Shown here one piece after another: positions 51,256 to 61,412 of a stretch of DNA of 64,000 nucleotides (its first letter is position 1; every line of letters starts with the position of its first letter). Both the position numbers and the translations under genes were made by a program. The DNA comes from Ophiosphaerella korrae. Lineage: Eukaryota; Ascomycota; Dothideomycetes; Pleosporales; Phaeosphaeriaceae. Below the pieces are notes generated by a model that was not told the DNA's origin, ran no database searches, and was given only the letters and a program-made list of their open reading frames with translations. The stretch lies in assembly GCA_028456385.1 (NCBI GenBank), contig JALNQF010000160.1:1-64000 (forward strand). The letters are read 5' to 3'.

Positions 51256-52913
51256 TTACAGCGTATACCTGAAAAAGGGCGACTTATCACCCATCTGCAT
51301 CAGCTCTTCCTCCGAATACTTCGCTCTAATTCCATCCTCGCCAAGCTCGGCAAGCATCGCATCCTTCTTCCTGTTTTCTTTCGCATACGCCCATCTCAAA
51401 ACAAACGTCATGCCAATGCCGGCGCAACACATGGCTAAACTTGCCGCGAATCCAGTCGTATATTTGGGTGCCTCGCGGGCGAGGTAAATGTTGCTACCCA
51501 TGATACCTCCCATGTTACCAACAGAGATAAGCAGGGCCATGCCAACTGCACGTTTAGAGCTTGGGGCGAGCGAGTTGCCAATCCATGATACAAGGCATGT
51601 GAAAGGGCAGTACAGACCTGCCGCCACCGGGAACAAAAAACCATATGTTAGGCCCGGGTATTTAGGATGAGGAATTGCTAGCTGCGCGATGAACCCACAA
51701 ATGGCGATAGAGTATCCCGCGATGATCCAAGGAGATCGGATTTGAGAGAGGTCAGATCCCCACGCCCAAAGCAGTGTAATAATGGCAGCAAAGACGTAGA
51801 TTGGAATAGTCAATAATTGAGCATTGGCCGCAGAGTATCCAAGACCGTTGATGACTGATGGCACCGTCGCTGTGAATCCGTAGACGCCAACCGTATTGGC
51901 CCAAAAAATAACGGTAGCAGCGTAAATTTTCCAATCAGATAGCCCAGCCAGGATGTGCTTTTTATCAATCTTATCGTTATTTGTCGTACGCCCAGCACCT
52001 GAAGAAGAGTCGTTTGCCAGCCTGCGTACGAGCAGGTCACGTTCCGGCTGAGTGAGAAACTTGGCCGTCTCCGGGCTGTCGGGGAGGATTTTCCAAATGA
52101 CAAGACTCAGCGCAATCGGAATAAGACCCTCAATGAGGAAGATCCATTGCCACCCAGCAAGTCCTGAGATTCCATTCATTTTTTGAATACCGTATGCGAG
52201 TAGCCCTGAAAATGCCCCAGCAAGAGAGGCTGCGATATAAAACACGGCCATGCGACGTTGGAGTTCAAATCGGCGATACCAGAGCGTAAGGAGAAAGGTG
52301 GCTGCGGGGAAAAAGCCAGCCTATATTTCCACATCAGATACATGAACAAGAGCAGCATCACTCAGTTTGCATACCTCTGTTACGCCTAGAAAGAAACGCC
52401 CGGCAAGTAGACCACCATAACTGTTGACTATTCCCATGAGAGTCATGACAAGACCCCAACAGAACATAAGAATGGCCATCCAATATGACGGCCTCATCAT
52501 TTTCAGGACAATGTTGCTGGGGACTTCGAGAAGTGTGTATGGAATGAAGAAGATGGTCACAGCCGTGTTGTATTTGAGCGTGGAGGCCGGCATGTCGAGA
52601 TCTTTGGTCATGCCTGCAATCTTCGCATTTCCGACTTTGAGGCTGTTAGCAACAATCCAAGGTGATTTACAACGAAACGACAACACATACTGTTACTACG
52701 ATCGATGAAAGCGACAAGATAGAGCAGCGACAACATGGGCACCAGTCTCAAGTCTACCTTTCGTAGAACCCGCGCCGACTCTGCCTCATCGAGTTCGAGC
52801 TGTTGCGCCTCGAGTTCGGCAGGAGAATCACTCGACTTTTCCACCACATGTTCGACCTTCTGATCTCCGGTCCAGACGGCATCTTGCTTAACATCGGCTG
52901 TATGCGAAGCCAT
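51256..52913 (-). CDS. MFS transporter, anion:cation symporter family
   Basis: The exons are 52913-52691, 52634-52375 and 52320-51256, giving 515 residues. Splicing restores YLVAFIDRSNIGNAKIAGMTKDLDM and GVTEAGFFPAATFLLTLWYRRFELQRR, the ACS-family signatures. The acceptor at 52635 uses CCTCAAAG with a TGCTAAC branch site; the nearer CTAACAG would break the frame. About 12 membrane helices are present. The tail KYSEEELMQMGDKSPFFRYTL is typical of the family. The substrate is unknown. It is the same family as the gene at 36158-37825, but the loops differ enough that it is not a recent copy. Confidence 0.92.
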
Positions 52914-54171
52914 TAATCGCACGGTTGTCGCAGCAGCGTCGTGAGCTCTGGATAAAGACAGAGATGGCCGTCAGACATCACCGGCTATATATCACTCTCT
53001 TTATCCATTATCGGACCTTTCAAAAGCCGAGCCTCGAGGCGAGCATTCGGTGAGCCGGGAGCCATGGTATAACTATGAGGTTTATCTGGGGTTGCACGGG
53101 GTCATTCCTTGCGGGGGTATTTCAACAAGGGTGGAAAGGTTGGAGCACACGCGAGTGGCTCCTTGACCTGGTCTGCATGACGTCCTGGGTTTTGGTTCGT
53201 CGGCCTTTGAACGAAGGATGGTAAGCCGACCATCGGGACGGCCGGTTGTCCATGCAATCTGCCGGTCTATTTGCCGATCACAGTGCACTGCGTATGTTGG
53301 GTGCATAAAGATATGTTCGTGCACCCGCCCGCGAGGCGCGCGAGCATTTGTGAACGTAGGACGGGGAGGAACTCCGAGGGAGCAGTATCGAGCTGCTCAT
53401 CATCACACCTTGGCATCGATAGCCAGATTCTCTAGCATCACAGGCCTAGCCTTATGCGCCTTGGCTTTCTACATAGTAGGTACTATGTACAAACGTGCCA
53501 TGCAATTGTTCATTACGGAGCAGGTACTAAACTATGGAGGTGTGCCTTGGCCCACGGAGCTAGAAAATGAGCCGACTCGGAGCAGTGACTCAATTCTACA
53601 TTGTATTACTGCTCACCTCACCATCACTTCCATCTGGCCATTGATCTAGCCATCAACATAGCCTTGCATTAATCCATTGACATCCTTAGGCTTCGGTAAG
53701 GATTCTGGTTGGTGCCATCGCCCTTTCTTCGGCGCCTCCACGCACCACAGGAACATGTTTCCAAGTTCCAAGCACATATACTGGATTGCGCCTAGCCAAA
53801 CTGCTACTTGATAACATATCGCAAGAGAAGAAACGGCAATGGATAACACAATCACAGCCTTAAGAGCTGAGTAGCATTTCAAAAGATGGACCGGGTCGAT
53901 GTTGGGACTACAACGACAGGGATACTTTTGAACCAAGAATCGCTCTCGCATCATATTCAGGTCCCAAGTGTTAGGGACCAAAACTCAGCAGATCGATGCG
54001 GTCGACATTTCGTTCATGTCGCTTTGCGTAAGCTACCCGAAGAGTTCAGAGCTGGTGCTCATCGATATGGCATTGCATGTTCATACTACACGTTACATGC
54101 CAAGCGTACATATCGCTAATCTAGAGTCGAAACTACTTTCGTTGTTCATCTACAATTGCCCTGGGCGTGCT
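52914..54171. other. Intergenic with one weak ORF
   Basis: 1.26 kb. The left part is the promoter of the MFS gene. Apart from the weak frame at 53646-53954 nothing coding was seen. Confidence 0.4.
53646..53954 (-). CDS. Possible small membrane protein
   Basis: From MMRERFLVQK the frame encodes 102 residues (the second of two adjacent Met codons is an equally good start). It has hydrophobic segments AVIVLSIAVSSLAICYQVAVW and YMCLELGNMFLW and a polar Lys/Pro-rich tail. No known family and no splice evidence; it could be a chance frame. Confidence 0.2.
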   Translation of the reverse strand: MMRERFLVQKYPCRCSPNIDPVHLLKCYSALKAVIVLSIAVSSLAICYQVAVWLGAIQYMCLELGNMFLWCVEAPKKGRWHQPESLPKPKDVNGLMQGYVDG

Positions 54172-54498
54172 TTATAGGAGACCAATGGCAATATCTCCCT
54201 TGATCCTTGCAATGATCCTGATATCGGCCTCCAAGTCCAATTTGATATGCACCTTCAAACTTCCCTTGACGTCCTTATCTCTATTGTCCAAACCAAATCC
54301 AGCATTCGCATCCTTATCCTTGGGGTCGGATGTAGGCCCACCCAATCCGAGTCCACCAGGGCCTTTGCTGAGCGTGTCGCCGACATCGCCTAGCCTACCA
54401 CCAGTTGCGTTGGGATTCACGTTGCCGACTGTACTGTATAAAGGTTAGCCAGGCAAAAACAATCAGACTGTGGCATACTCTTTCGCCTTGTCTGACAT
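54172..54498 (-). CDS. Small Gly-rich hypothetical protein
   Basis: The exons are 54498-54479 and 54433-54172 with a 45-nt intron (GTATGC...TATACAG, GCTAACC branch site), giving 93 residues. The start is MSDKAKDTVGNVNPNATGGR. A Gly/Asp/Lys-rich middle (GPGGLGLGGPTSDPKDKD) is followed by an ordered amphipathic end, KVHIKLDLEADIRIIARIKGD, which looks like beta strands. Small fungal proteins with this alternating tail are familiar, but no function is known to me. The phase match and strong splice signals support a real gene. Confidence 0.65.
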
Positions 54499-55261
54499 TT
54501 CGGGTTCGCCGTGAGGTTGGATCGGAGACTGAGGAGGAGTAGGAATCTGAGGTTCGTGTAGAGGTTGGGAACGGCGTCTCGACTTCTTATTTCGTCTCGG
54601 AGGAGTAGCCGGCCACGCCAGATCTTCTTGAGTGCTAAGGAGCAGAATTTTTGGAAGGATAAAAGTTCTACGTAAATGGTCTGAGGTTTTTGAATGCTCG
54701 GAGGTTAAAGTATTCATGGGGGAGGCCGCAGGTGCTCCTTTACTTCTTCGACATCTGCACGAGCTGGCACTAACCTACTACGAAGCTGCATTATCGGTCA
54801 GCAACCTCGGCGAAGAGAGCATGTCAGCAAAGTGGCCCATGTCACCCAATACAGCTCCCTATTCGAGGCCCTTATGATGATCTAATAAAAGGTGTTGACG
54901 AGAAGGTTTAGTTCAACAACGGTCCTCCCAAAGCAGCAGTTGGCGCTCGCTTAATGTAGCTGAAAAATAGTGAGGTTGGTTTGATCGTCAACGTGCATGC
55001 CGCCAATGGAATTGTCATCCTAGGATTTGGTTGAGTGATGCACGTTATTCGTCATACACGTCAATGAGCTGGTTCAGATAGCGTCGATCATGCGGGTATC
55101 GGTGGGTGCATCCGTGGGCGGCGCCTCCCATTGGCGCACACGCGTATTTGCAATAATGTAGTCGCCTTTGCCAAAACCTAATTCGCAAGCATGGCATGGG
55201 GCGACATTTGAAAACAGCTCCATCGAGTTCACGTAACTGTGTATACAGAGATACATTCAAG
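54499..55261. other. Intergenic
   Basis: 763 bp between two divergent small genes, so it contains both promoters. Short frames only. Confidence 0.4.
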
Positions 55262-55885
55262 ATGGTATTCGGATTAATTGCCTTAGCTGGGAGCATACCC
55301 ATGACAGCAACATCTGTGTTGTCGCTCCAAAGTCAAGCAGAAACCACCAAAAGCAATGGCACCGATGCCGACTGGAAGACAGAAAAATGCAACATGAGAT
55401 GCCGACCGACAGCTCGAACACCAGATGACCGGAAAGAGATGTTCAAGAACAATCAAATCGTACTCCGTGAGGGGAAGCTCTACGTCCAGCTCTCATCATA
55501 CCAAGGGGAACCAAACCACCCGTTCTCTGGCTACTACCTACCATACCCAAACTCCAATTTTGAAGGAATGGTATCAACCATCTCAGACAGTCCTCCACAG
55601 CTGAACTGGATATATCTTGATACAAACTCCCTGCGAATTGCCCATGGGTTGCGCGTAGAGGCAGAACGAGGAATTACCGGACCATGGGGCGCAAGAGTCT
55701 GTTCAAATGACGAGAAAAGATTTCTAATGGAGAATTGGGAAGGTTTCATTGCGGTTGAGACCGAGGATGAAGGGTTGTGGAGCCTCTACTTTGACCGATA
55801 CGACGATGGACTGAAGGGCAAAGTCGGAGAGGACACCAGGACAGTTGAAATAGAGCTGATACGAGTTGAGATGGCAGATAAATAG
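55262..55885 (+). CDS. Hypothetical protein of the fungal MVFGL family
   Basis: The single exon encodes 207 residues from MVFGLIALAGSIPMTATSV; an in-frame ATG 66 nt upstream is less likely. The N-terminus is hydrophobic but short. The body shows IVLREGKLYVQ, HPFSGYYLPYP, GMVSTISDSPPQLNWIYLDTN, GITGPWG and ENWEGFIAVE-DEGLWSLYFDRYDDGLKG. This arrangement matches a widespread, uncharacterised family in filamentous ascomycetes whose members begin MVFGL and share the WIYVD, GPW and WEGFVAVE blocks. The function is unknown. The Cys pair in KCNMRC is present in some members as a single Cys. Confidence 0.8.
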   Translation: MVFGLIALAGSIPMTATSVLSLQSQAETTKSNGTDADWKTEKCNMRCRPTARTPDDRKEMFKNNQIVLREGKLYVQLSSYQGEPNHPFSGYYLPYPNSNFEGMVSTISDSPPQLNWIYLDTNSLRIAHGLRVEAERGITGPWGARVCSNDEKRFLMENWEGFIAVETEDEGLWSLYFDRYDDGLKGKVGEDTRTVEIELIRVEMADK

Positions 55886-56476
55886 AGTGGAGAATGCCTA
55901 TCATAGGCGTTTTGGCCAACAATTGGTCGCGCTGAAATAGTTGTAGGCAAGATCACCTTCCCACAAACGGGTGCGGCATGTCGTCCTGGCGGCTTCTATG
56001 GGGTTTTAGTCCTGAGCAACAGACTAATAGTAATAACAACAGGATAACCATGAATTGATATACCGCATGCATACATTACTTCTAAAAGCTTGGCGCGAAA
56101 GCGTGATTAGTTTCAGCCAGAAATATGACGTGGATCGTGCTTGGCATCAACCTCACAGTTCTCATCTTGCGCACTTCCTCCACTGCAAAAAACCCGACAT
56201 ATTTTCTTCCTTAGTTTTTCTTTGCCTTCTGTGGATCGTGAAATTTTCGGTGTGCTCTTTTCACAACATGTGCGATTGTGTTCCTCTGCCAATCATCTGC
56301 TTTCAATGCGGAACGTACGTTGGCCGCAACCTAAGTGCCGTGTTCTCTACTGATATACAACAAGCGATCAAAACCCGTGCCACTGTAAAGTTGTTGGCCC
56401 TACAATAGGGTTTGTAGTCACCGTGGCGATGGCGGTAAGGTCATGTTCCGACCTATCTGCCTACAAAGACGCTAAA
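55886..56476. other. Intergenic
   Basis: 591 bp between the convergent genes at 55885 and 56477. The short frames at 56055-56408 lack coding character. Confidence 0.4.
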
Positions 56477-56791
56477 CTATGCATGGTAGATTGTATGCTG
56501 GCCTGCTTCACTTCTTTGCTGTTGCTGCGCCACAGATTCCGGAAAGACGTCAGTAAGAGATACTCTTATCGAGTTCTGTGCTAATAACTTAGGGTACTTG
56601 CTCTCCCAGTAGACACGGGCAATGCTGTCAGCAATGCGATACCAATATGAGGTGATGAGCAACAATATACGTTGTAGGGCGCGTAACGAGCCAAAAAGAG
56701 CTGCTTGATACACCTATATTAGTCCTCGAAATTTATCGTCTGCGATTTCCAGGACTAACTCATTCGTGACACCGCTCACACTCCGCTTCAT
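56477..56791 (-). CDS. Candidate small basic protein with one intron
   Basis: The proposed exons are 56791-56780 (ATG AAG CGG AGT) and 56713-56477, with a 66-nt intron (GTGAGC...GACTAATATAG) in phase 0. The product is 82 residues: MKRSVYQAALFGSLRALQRI, then a helical stretch LLLITSYWYRIADSIARVYW, and a polar Gln-rich end. The donor, branch site and acceptor are all good, and the second exon has no in-frame ATG of its own at its start, which suits an internal exon. The family is not recognised. Confidence 0.45.
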
Positions 56792-57163
56792 TGCAAACGC
56801 CGCCGTATCACGTGAGAAGGACAAACTTTCTGTACTCGTGATTTCATGCTACTTCCTAGATTTGGAGGTATACACCAGTAAAATATCTCTACTGAGTAAC
56901 ATTTCAGCCTAAATTCTTGCAGCTCCAAACAACTTCACCAGAAGTTTTGATGGCCGGGTATTTCACGCTGTCAAAGTCTAGAGCGGGTTACCAACTTTCA
57001 TTTTCACCTTCTTTCACTTGTTTGTAATAACGCGGCCTATGTTTACGCATCGGCATGTGCGTCAATTGCGTCGTTTGCTCTCTGCCTGGAACGTGTTTAT
57101 TTCGTTTACAATTGCTACCCTTTAACCCCAACACAGAAATCCAAGAGCCACACACCCAATGGG
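56792..57163. promoter_or_regulatory. Divergent promoter with palindromic TCACGTGA
   Basis: 372 bp between the small gene (start 56791, minus) and the large gene (57164, plus). The palindrome TCACGTGA is at 56808-56815, 17 bp from the small gene's start. No TATA box was seen. Confidence 0.4.
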
Positions 57164-59697
57164 ATGGAAGCAGACAATCTCTCGATACTTTCCACCATCT
57201 ATAGGCCGGACGATTTCATAAGTGGTTTGCTTCCCTCCCGCACATATTCAACCAATACGCTCGGCAATCTATCACTTTTACCGGACATGCCGCCTTTGCA
57301 AGTTCAGGATACATCTGGCCCAAATTTCGCTAACCATGCATCCCAAGTGGGATCTATTCATGGGAACGAATGTATTGAGAGCATGCAGAAAGCACCCGAT
57401 GTGCACACCTATAGCAGATTTGAATCTGACGAATGGAACGAGGGCTGGCAGGCAATTGAAGACTTCGATTGGGGAGTAACATCACACGAACATGAGGAAC
57501 TTGACGCGCTTCTAGCGCTTACACCAGTAATCCCTACCACACCAGTAAATCACCAAGTCGTCCCGATTTGCGGTTCAGAACAAGCCCCTTGTACTGGAGC
57601 CAATGAAACTCACCCAAAACTACCACAATCACAGCCCAATAGCATACCCACGGAGACTACCCTAAACTTTGTGCGGTATACGACGCCTGAATGGGTCAAA
57701 TCGCTTCCATGGACTTCAAGCCCACAACAGATGATAGATATCGACCCGTGTATTGTACCACCGAACGGAACTTCTAGTGGAGGAGGCTCGGAGGAGTCTG
57801 ATATTGATTTGGTGGACGCTGATGCATGCATGGGATTAGGAGAACCTTTACCTATCCCAGTTCCAAACCCTAGATGCGTGGCAGTCTTGTATTTGAAAAG
57901 TTCGTTGTTGCAAGGCATTGCTCAGCCCAGCCGTGACATGCCTAGGCGGGTAGAAACACTACGAGGCACAGTACAGAATGGTACAGCTGTACCTTTAGAT
58001 TGTGGAAGGCGCGCCGTACCAGAAAGTCTTCTTTCAGAAACCTCAGTATACAACAATGGGCAGTTGAAGAAAATTGTTGAAACCCCTTCACACGCCAGCG
58101 AGCGACTTGCGCAACAGCCTCAATCTATACTGGAGCCTACACGACTTCCTACACAATCGGATGAAGTTACACAACGAGATGATACCGAAAGTGGCGATCA
58201 ACAATGGCAACTAGAGCTACAGGAACAATGGGACACTCAGCTACTTCTTGCAGCCACGTCACCAAGAACTTCCAATACCCGACTAGAGCATACTGTAGAG
58301 TCTCCCATGGATGCCTCGTCGCCAAGCTTAGCAGCGGAAGTCATAAATATATCAGAACATAGCGACTCAGAAACTATGTTCAATCAAAGCTTTGAATCAG
58401 AATTACTTGCGGCTGAAACCAAGGCTGTGAAAACTCGGAAGCACGACACTTTAAAATGTGCAAACTCGTCTTCAGATACTGAAGCAGGGACCCCGACAAA
58501 GAAGAAGCTAAAGACAATTGAGACGCTCGATGAAAGCAACAATGACTCGGAGTGGACTCCAGAAGAGAATGAACTGTCTAAATCTGTCACTCTGAATGGA
58601 AAGGCAAAATGGCACGCTGGAAAGGAATTGCCCCAGCGGCCAACAGTGGACGACAGCGGTGAGACCGAAACTCTAGAACCGACAGATCGCGGAGAACACA
58701 CTGTCAGTCACGACCTTGATGAAACCAGAAATGATGCTGACAGCTGCCAGGTTCCTCAGCCACTCATCACATCACTAGTTCCCAATGCTGAGCCAGAACA
58801 GACGGAAACAGAACTCGAGATAATCTCTGAAGACAGTGGATACTTGGAGGAGCATGACAATAAGGTGGAAAGATCGCGAAGATCTCTGACGGAGTTGCAG
58901 CATACGTCTCAACACGAGCCCGAGAAAAGCAATTTCAATCGCAGGCCTACGTCTTTCAGCCACGTAGTCACATTGGGTACGTCTATCTACCCTGACCTTA
59001 CTTTTACGCAAGCTTATAATCAGAGGAACAGCGCTGACCATTCGTAGATGATGACCTATCAGAAGATGCACTTGACTCGAAACTCACGGGAAGTAAACGC
59101 ACAACCAGGTCGACAAATAGGGAACCTACGCTAAAGAAAGCGAGGACATCCTCGAGCAGTAGGAAGAGTATTAGGACAGATGAGGAAAAAGATGTTCAGC
59201 ATGTCAACGACAAGAAGTGCTCTTCCCACTCGAGATCAAAAGCTCCACTTCCTTCAACACCTATTTTGAATGAAAGTAGCCATGAGCAAGACGATGGGAA
59301 ACCAGAAAACAAGACTCCTTGTAAATCGATTCTTGTCAGGGCACAAGCTCACAAAAGTACTGCGATAGCCACTACGCCGTCCATGCCACTGGCACGCAAT
59401 AAATACGGCTTTTCACCGCGAAAAACGCGTGGGAGAAAAGCGATTGAGGATGCGGATACACCTGGGCCTACGGAGGGGATTAGCCCTGAGCCTGCGTCTG
59501 TGGGCAAAGCAAAGAAAGCTGGGACTCCACTATCGAAAGCGAGAACCCCGGGTGCTAGCGCGAGAACTGTGTCGGGGCAGAGTGATCAGGGAAAGAGCAA
59601 AACTGTGCGTGGGGCGGTGAAGACGAGGAGGGTGTCTGCAATTGAGCAGGAGGAGAGGGAGAAGAATATTGGGAAGAGGTTGAGGAGTGCAGGGTAA
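57164..59697 (+). CDS. Large disordered, probably nuclear protein
   Basis: The exons are 57164-58976 and 59048-59697, giving 820 residues. The 71-nt intron removes a stop at 59045-59047 and gives VVTLGDDDLSEDALD. The N-terminal half is acidic and Ser/Thr/Pro-rich. The C-terminal half is basic, with TTRSTNREPTLKKARTSSS and an AT-hook-like FSPRKTRGRKA, and ends KNIGKRLRSAG. This suggests a chromatin-associated protein. A second, optional intron (59694-59757) would replace the last Gly-stop with GYMHVNRNTLIY, ending at 59794. The family is not recognised. Confidence 0.75.
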
Positions 59698-59810
59698 GTA
59701 GAGGGAGGTGTTTTGATGTGGGGGTGGAACAAAACAGGAATCTTTGTGTTCCCGCAGATACATGCATGTCAATCGCAACACATTGATCTACTGAAGAACG
59801 ATGTCCCGTT

Positions 59811-60863
59811 CTATATTTTGCTCACGCTTCTACTTTCGTCTGTGAGCACGTTGCATATCCATTCTGTCGCTTTATCGGCCATAGCCTTGGGAAATTGATG
59901 GCCTACACCTGGGAATAATATATCCTCGAAACCAATGTCAAGTCCCTTGTCCTCACTCAAGAGCTGCTTGAACACTTTGAGAAACGGTTCTCCGGCTGCA
60001 TAGGGCACCAGTTTATCCTCTTTTCCACTGAGATTCAGGATGCGTTTGCCATGCAAGCGTTCATGAGCCAGACGTCTGAAGCGCTCGAGGGTAGCGCTTG
60101 AAGGTTGCGGGTCCTGTCCCACAGGGTCGAAACAGCCAGGCAGAAGTAGACCGGCTGGATCATGATGCGCAATGACGTGTTGTAATGCTTGTGGAAAATC
60201 GGAGGAACCGAGAAAGTGAAGGCCGGGTGGGGTGGTATCAGTATAGGTTTTTCGCTTTGAGAGGCGGGCGCGATCAGTCATCAAGCGCGTATAGTCGGGA
60301 CATCCAATACCCACAACACCGGCTGTGATGCGCGGGTCAGAGAGCAGGCAGTGCCATGTTGCATGGCCGCCGAGCGAGATGCCCAGGGCGAGATGATTCG
60401 CGATTTTGGGGCCAGTGGGTGTGGTGAAGATGTAGGACTCAAGGTGGCTGATGAGGTGTGAGGTGTCGGTTGCGGTACCGTGGTAGCATGAGAACATGTC
60501 CTGGGCGTGACGCGGATTACCCTGTCGCCATGCTTCGTTGTGCAATTTGTCAACCTGGCGGCTGCCATGGTTACGCTGGTCGAAAGCGACAGCGATGAGG
60601 CCCTTGGGGTGCTTGCCAGCTTTGCCAGCGCGGATGCGTGCGTTCCAGGCGGAGATGACCTGGGCAGCTATGGGGGCCATTGTTTGCCTGGTTTGGAGGC
60701 GTGGGTGGAGAAGCCATAGACAGGCAATGGACGAGGTTGATGGTGGCAGTTCGTCGAGGCCATGGACCGTCACCAGGATGCCGGCAATGATATGGGATTG
60801 GGAGGAGACGGAGAGGTCTGCTGCGGTGTGAGTATTGTGGAGAGGGTTTGTGGTGGCTGCCAT
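59811..60863 (-). CDS. Alpha/beta hydrolase
   Basis: The single exon encodes 350 residues. The alpha/beta hydrolase core shows GILVTVHGLDE, VAFDQRNHGSR, the nucleophile elbow GISLGGHA (Ser), the acid in SGKEDKLVP (Asp) and the His in PGVGHQFPKA. There is no signal peptide. The C-terminus is VSKI; SKI is a weak PTS1-like tripeptide, so peroxisomal import is possible but unproven. The substrate is unknown; the family covers esterases and lipases. The gene ends within 20-110 bp of the convergent gene on the plus strand. Confidence 0.87.
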   Translation of the reverse strand: MAATTNPLHNTHTAADLSVSSQSHIIAGILVTVHGLDELPPSTSSIACLWLLHPRLQTRQTMAPIAAQVISAWNARIRAGKAGKHPKGLIAVAFDQRNHGSRQVDKLHNEAWRQGNPRHAQDMFSCYHGTATDTSHLISHLESYIFTTPTGPKIANHLALGISLGGHATWHCLLSDPRITAGVVGIGCPDYTRLMTDRARLSKRKTYTDTTPPGLHFLGSSDFPQALQHVIAHHDPAGLLLPGCFDPVGQDPQPSSATLERFRRLAHERLHGKRILNLSGKEDKLVPYAAGEPFLKVFKQLLSEDKGLDIGFEDILFPGVGHQFPKAMADKATEWICNVLTDESRSVSKI

Positions 60864-61412
60864 GGCGTTGGAGAATCAATCTGGTCGGCACTCGACTGGA
60901 GTCGGAAATATAAATATATGAGCAGCCGAGGGGCAGCGCCAGACTCCCGAGGTAGGGCAGAAAGGCATGGTAACCAGTCAACCGGCGTTTGGGTGTTTCC
61001 ACGGCCTTGGGTGGATTTATCTTGCGCTACAACAGGGTGGAGCTGCAGTGCAACGAGAGAGACGGCGAGGATGAGGGGCGCAGTGACGAGGATGAAGGAC
61101 GAATGATGAATGGAAAAAGGATGCAATGGTCATGTGACTAAGGGACAAGGTGCGGGCGGTCAGTAGGGCGGTGAGCAAGGGGTCACACTAAGCAGCCATG
61201 GGCATGGATGCACCCTAACAACTGGCAGGTCGTCTTGCGCACCGTGGATCTGGGACATGGGACACTGCGATAATTATCGACCTATTTTACACCCTCCAAG
61301 CAGATAATCTCGTTCTCGTTCTGCCCGTTCTTCTTGTTCTTCTTCTTCTCCTCCTTCTCTCTCTCTCCTCCAGCTAGAAATGCCCTGACACCAGCACTCC
61401 CCCCCCCCCGTC
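60864..61412. other. Divergent intergenic; pyrimidine-rich leader
   Basis: 549 bp between the hydrolase and PLD1. The PLD1 side carries a long CT-rich tract (about 61330-61376) and a run of about ten C just before the ATG (61400-61409), typical of fungal core promoters and 5' leaders. Confidence 0.5.
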
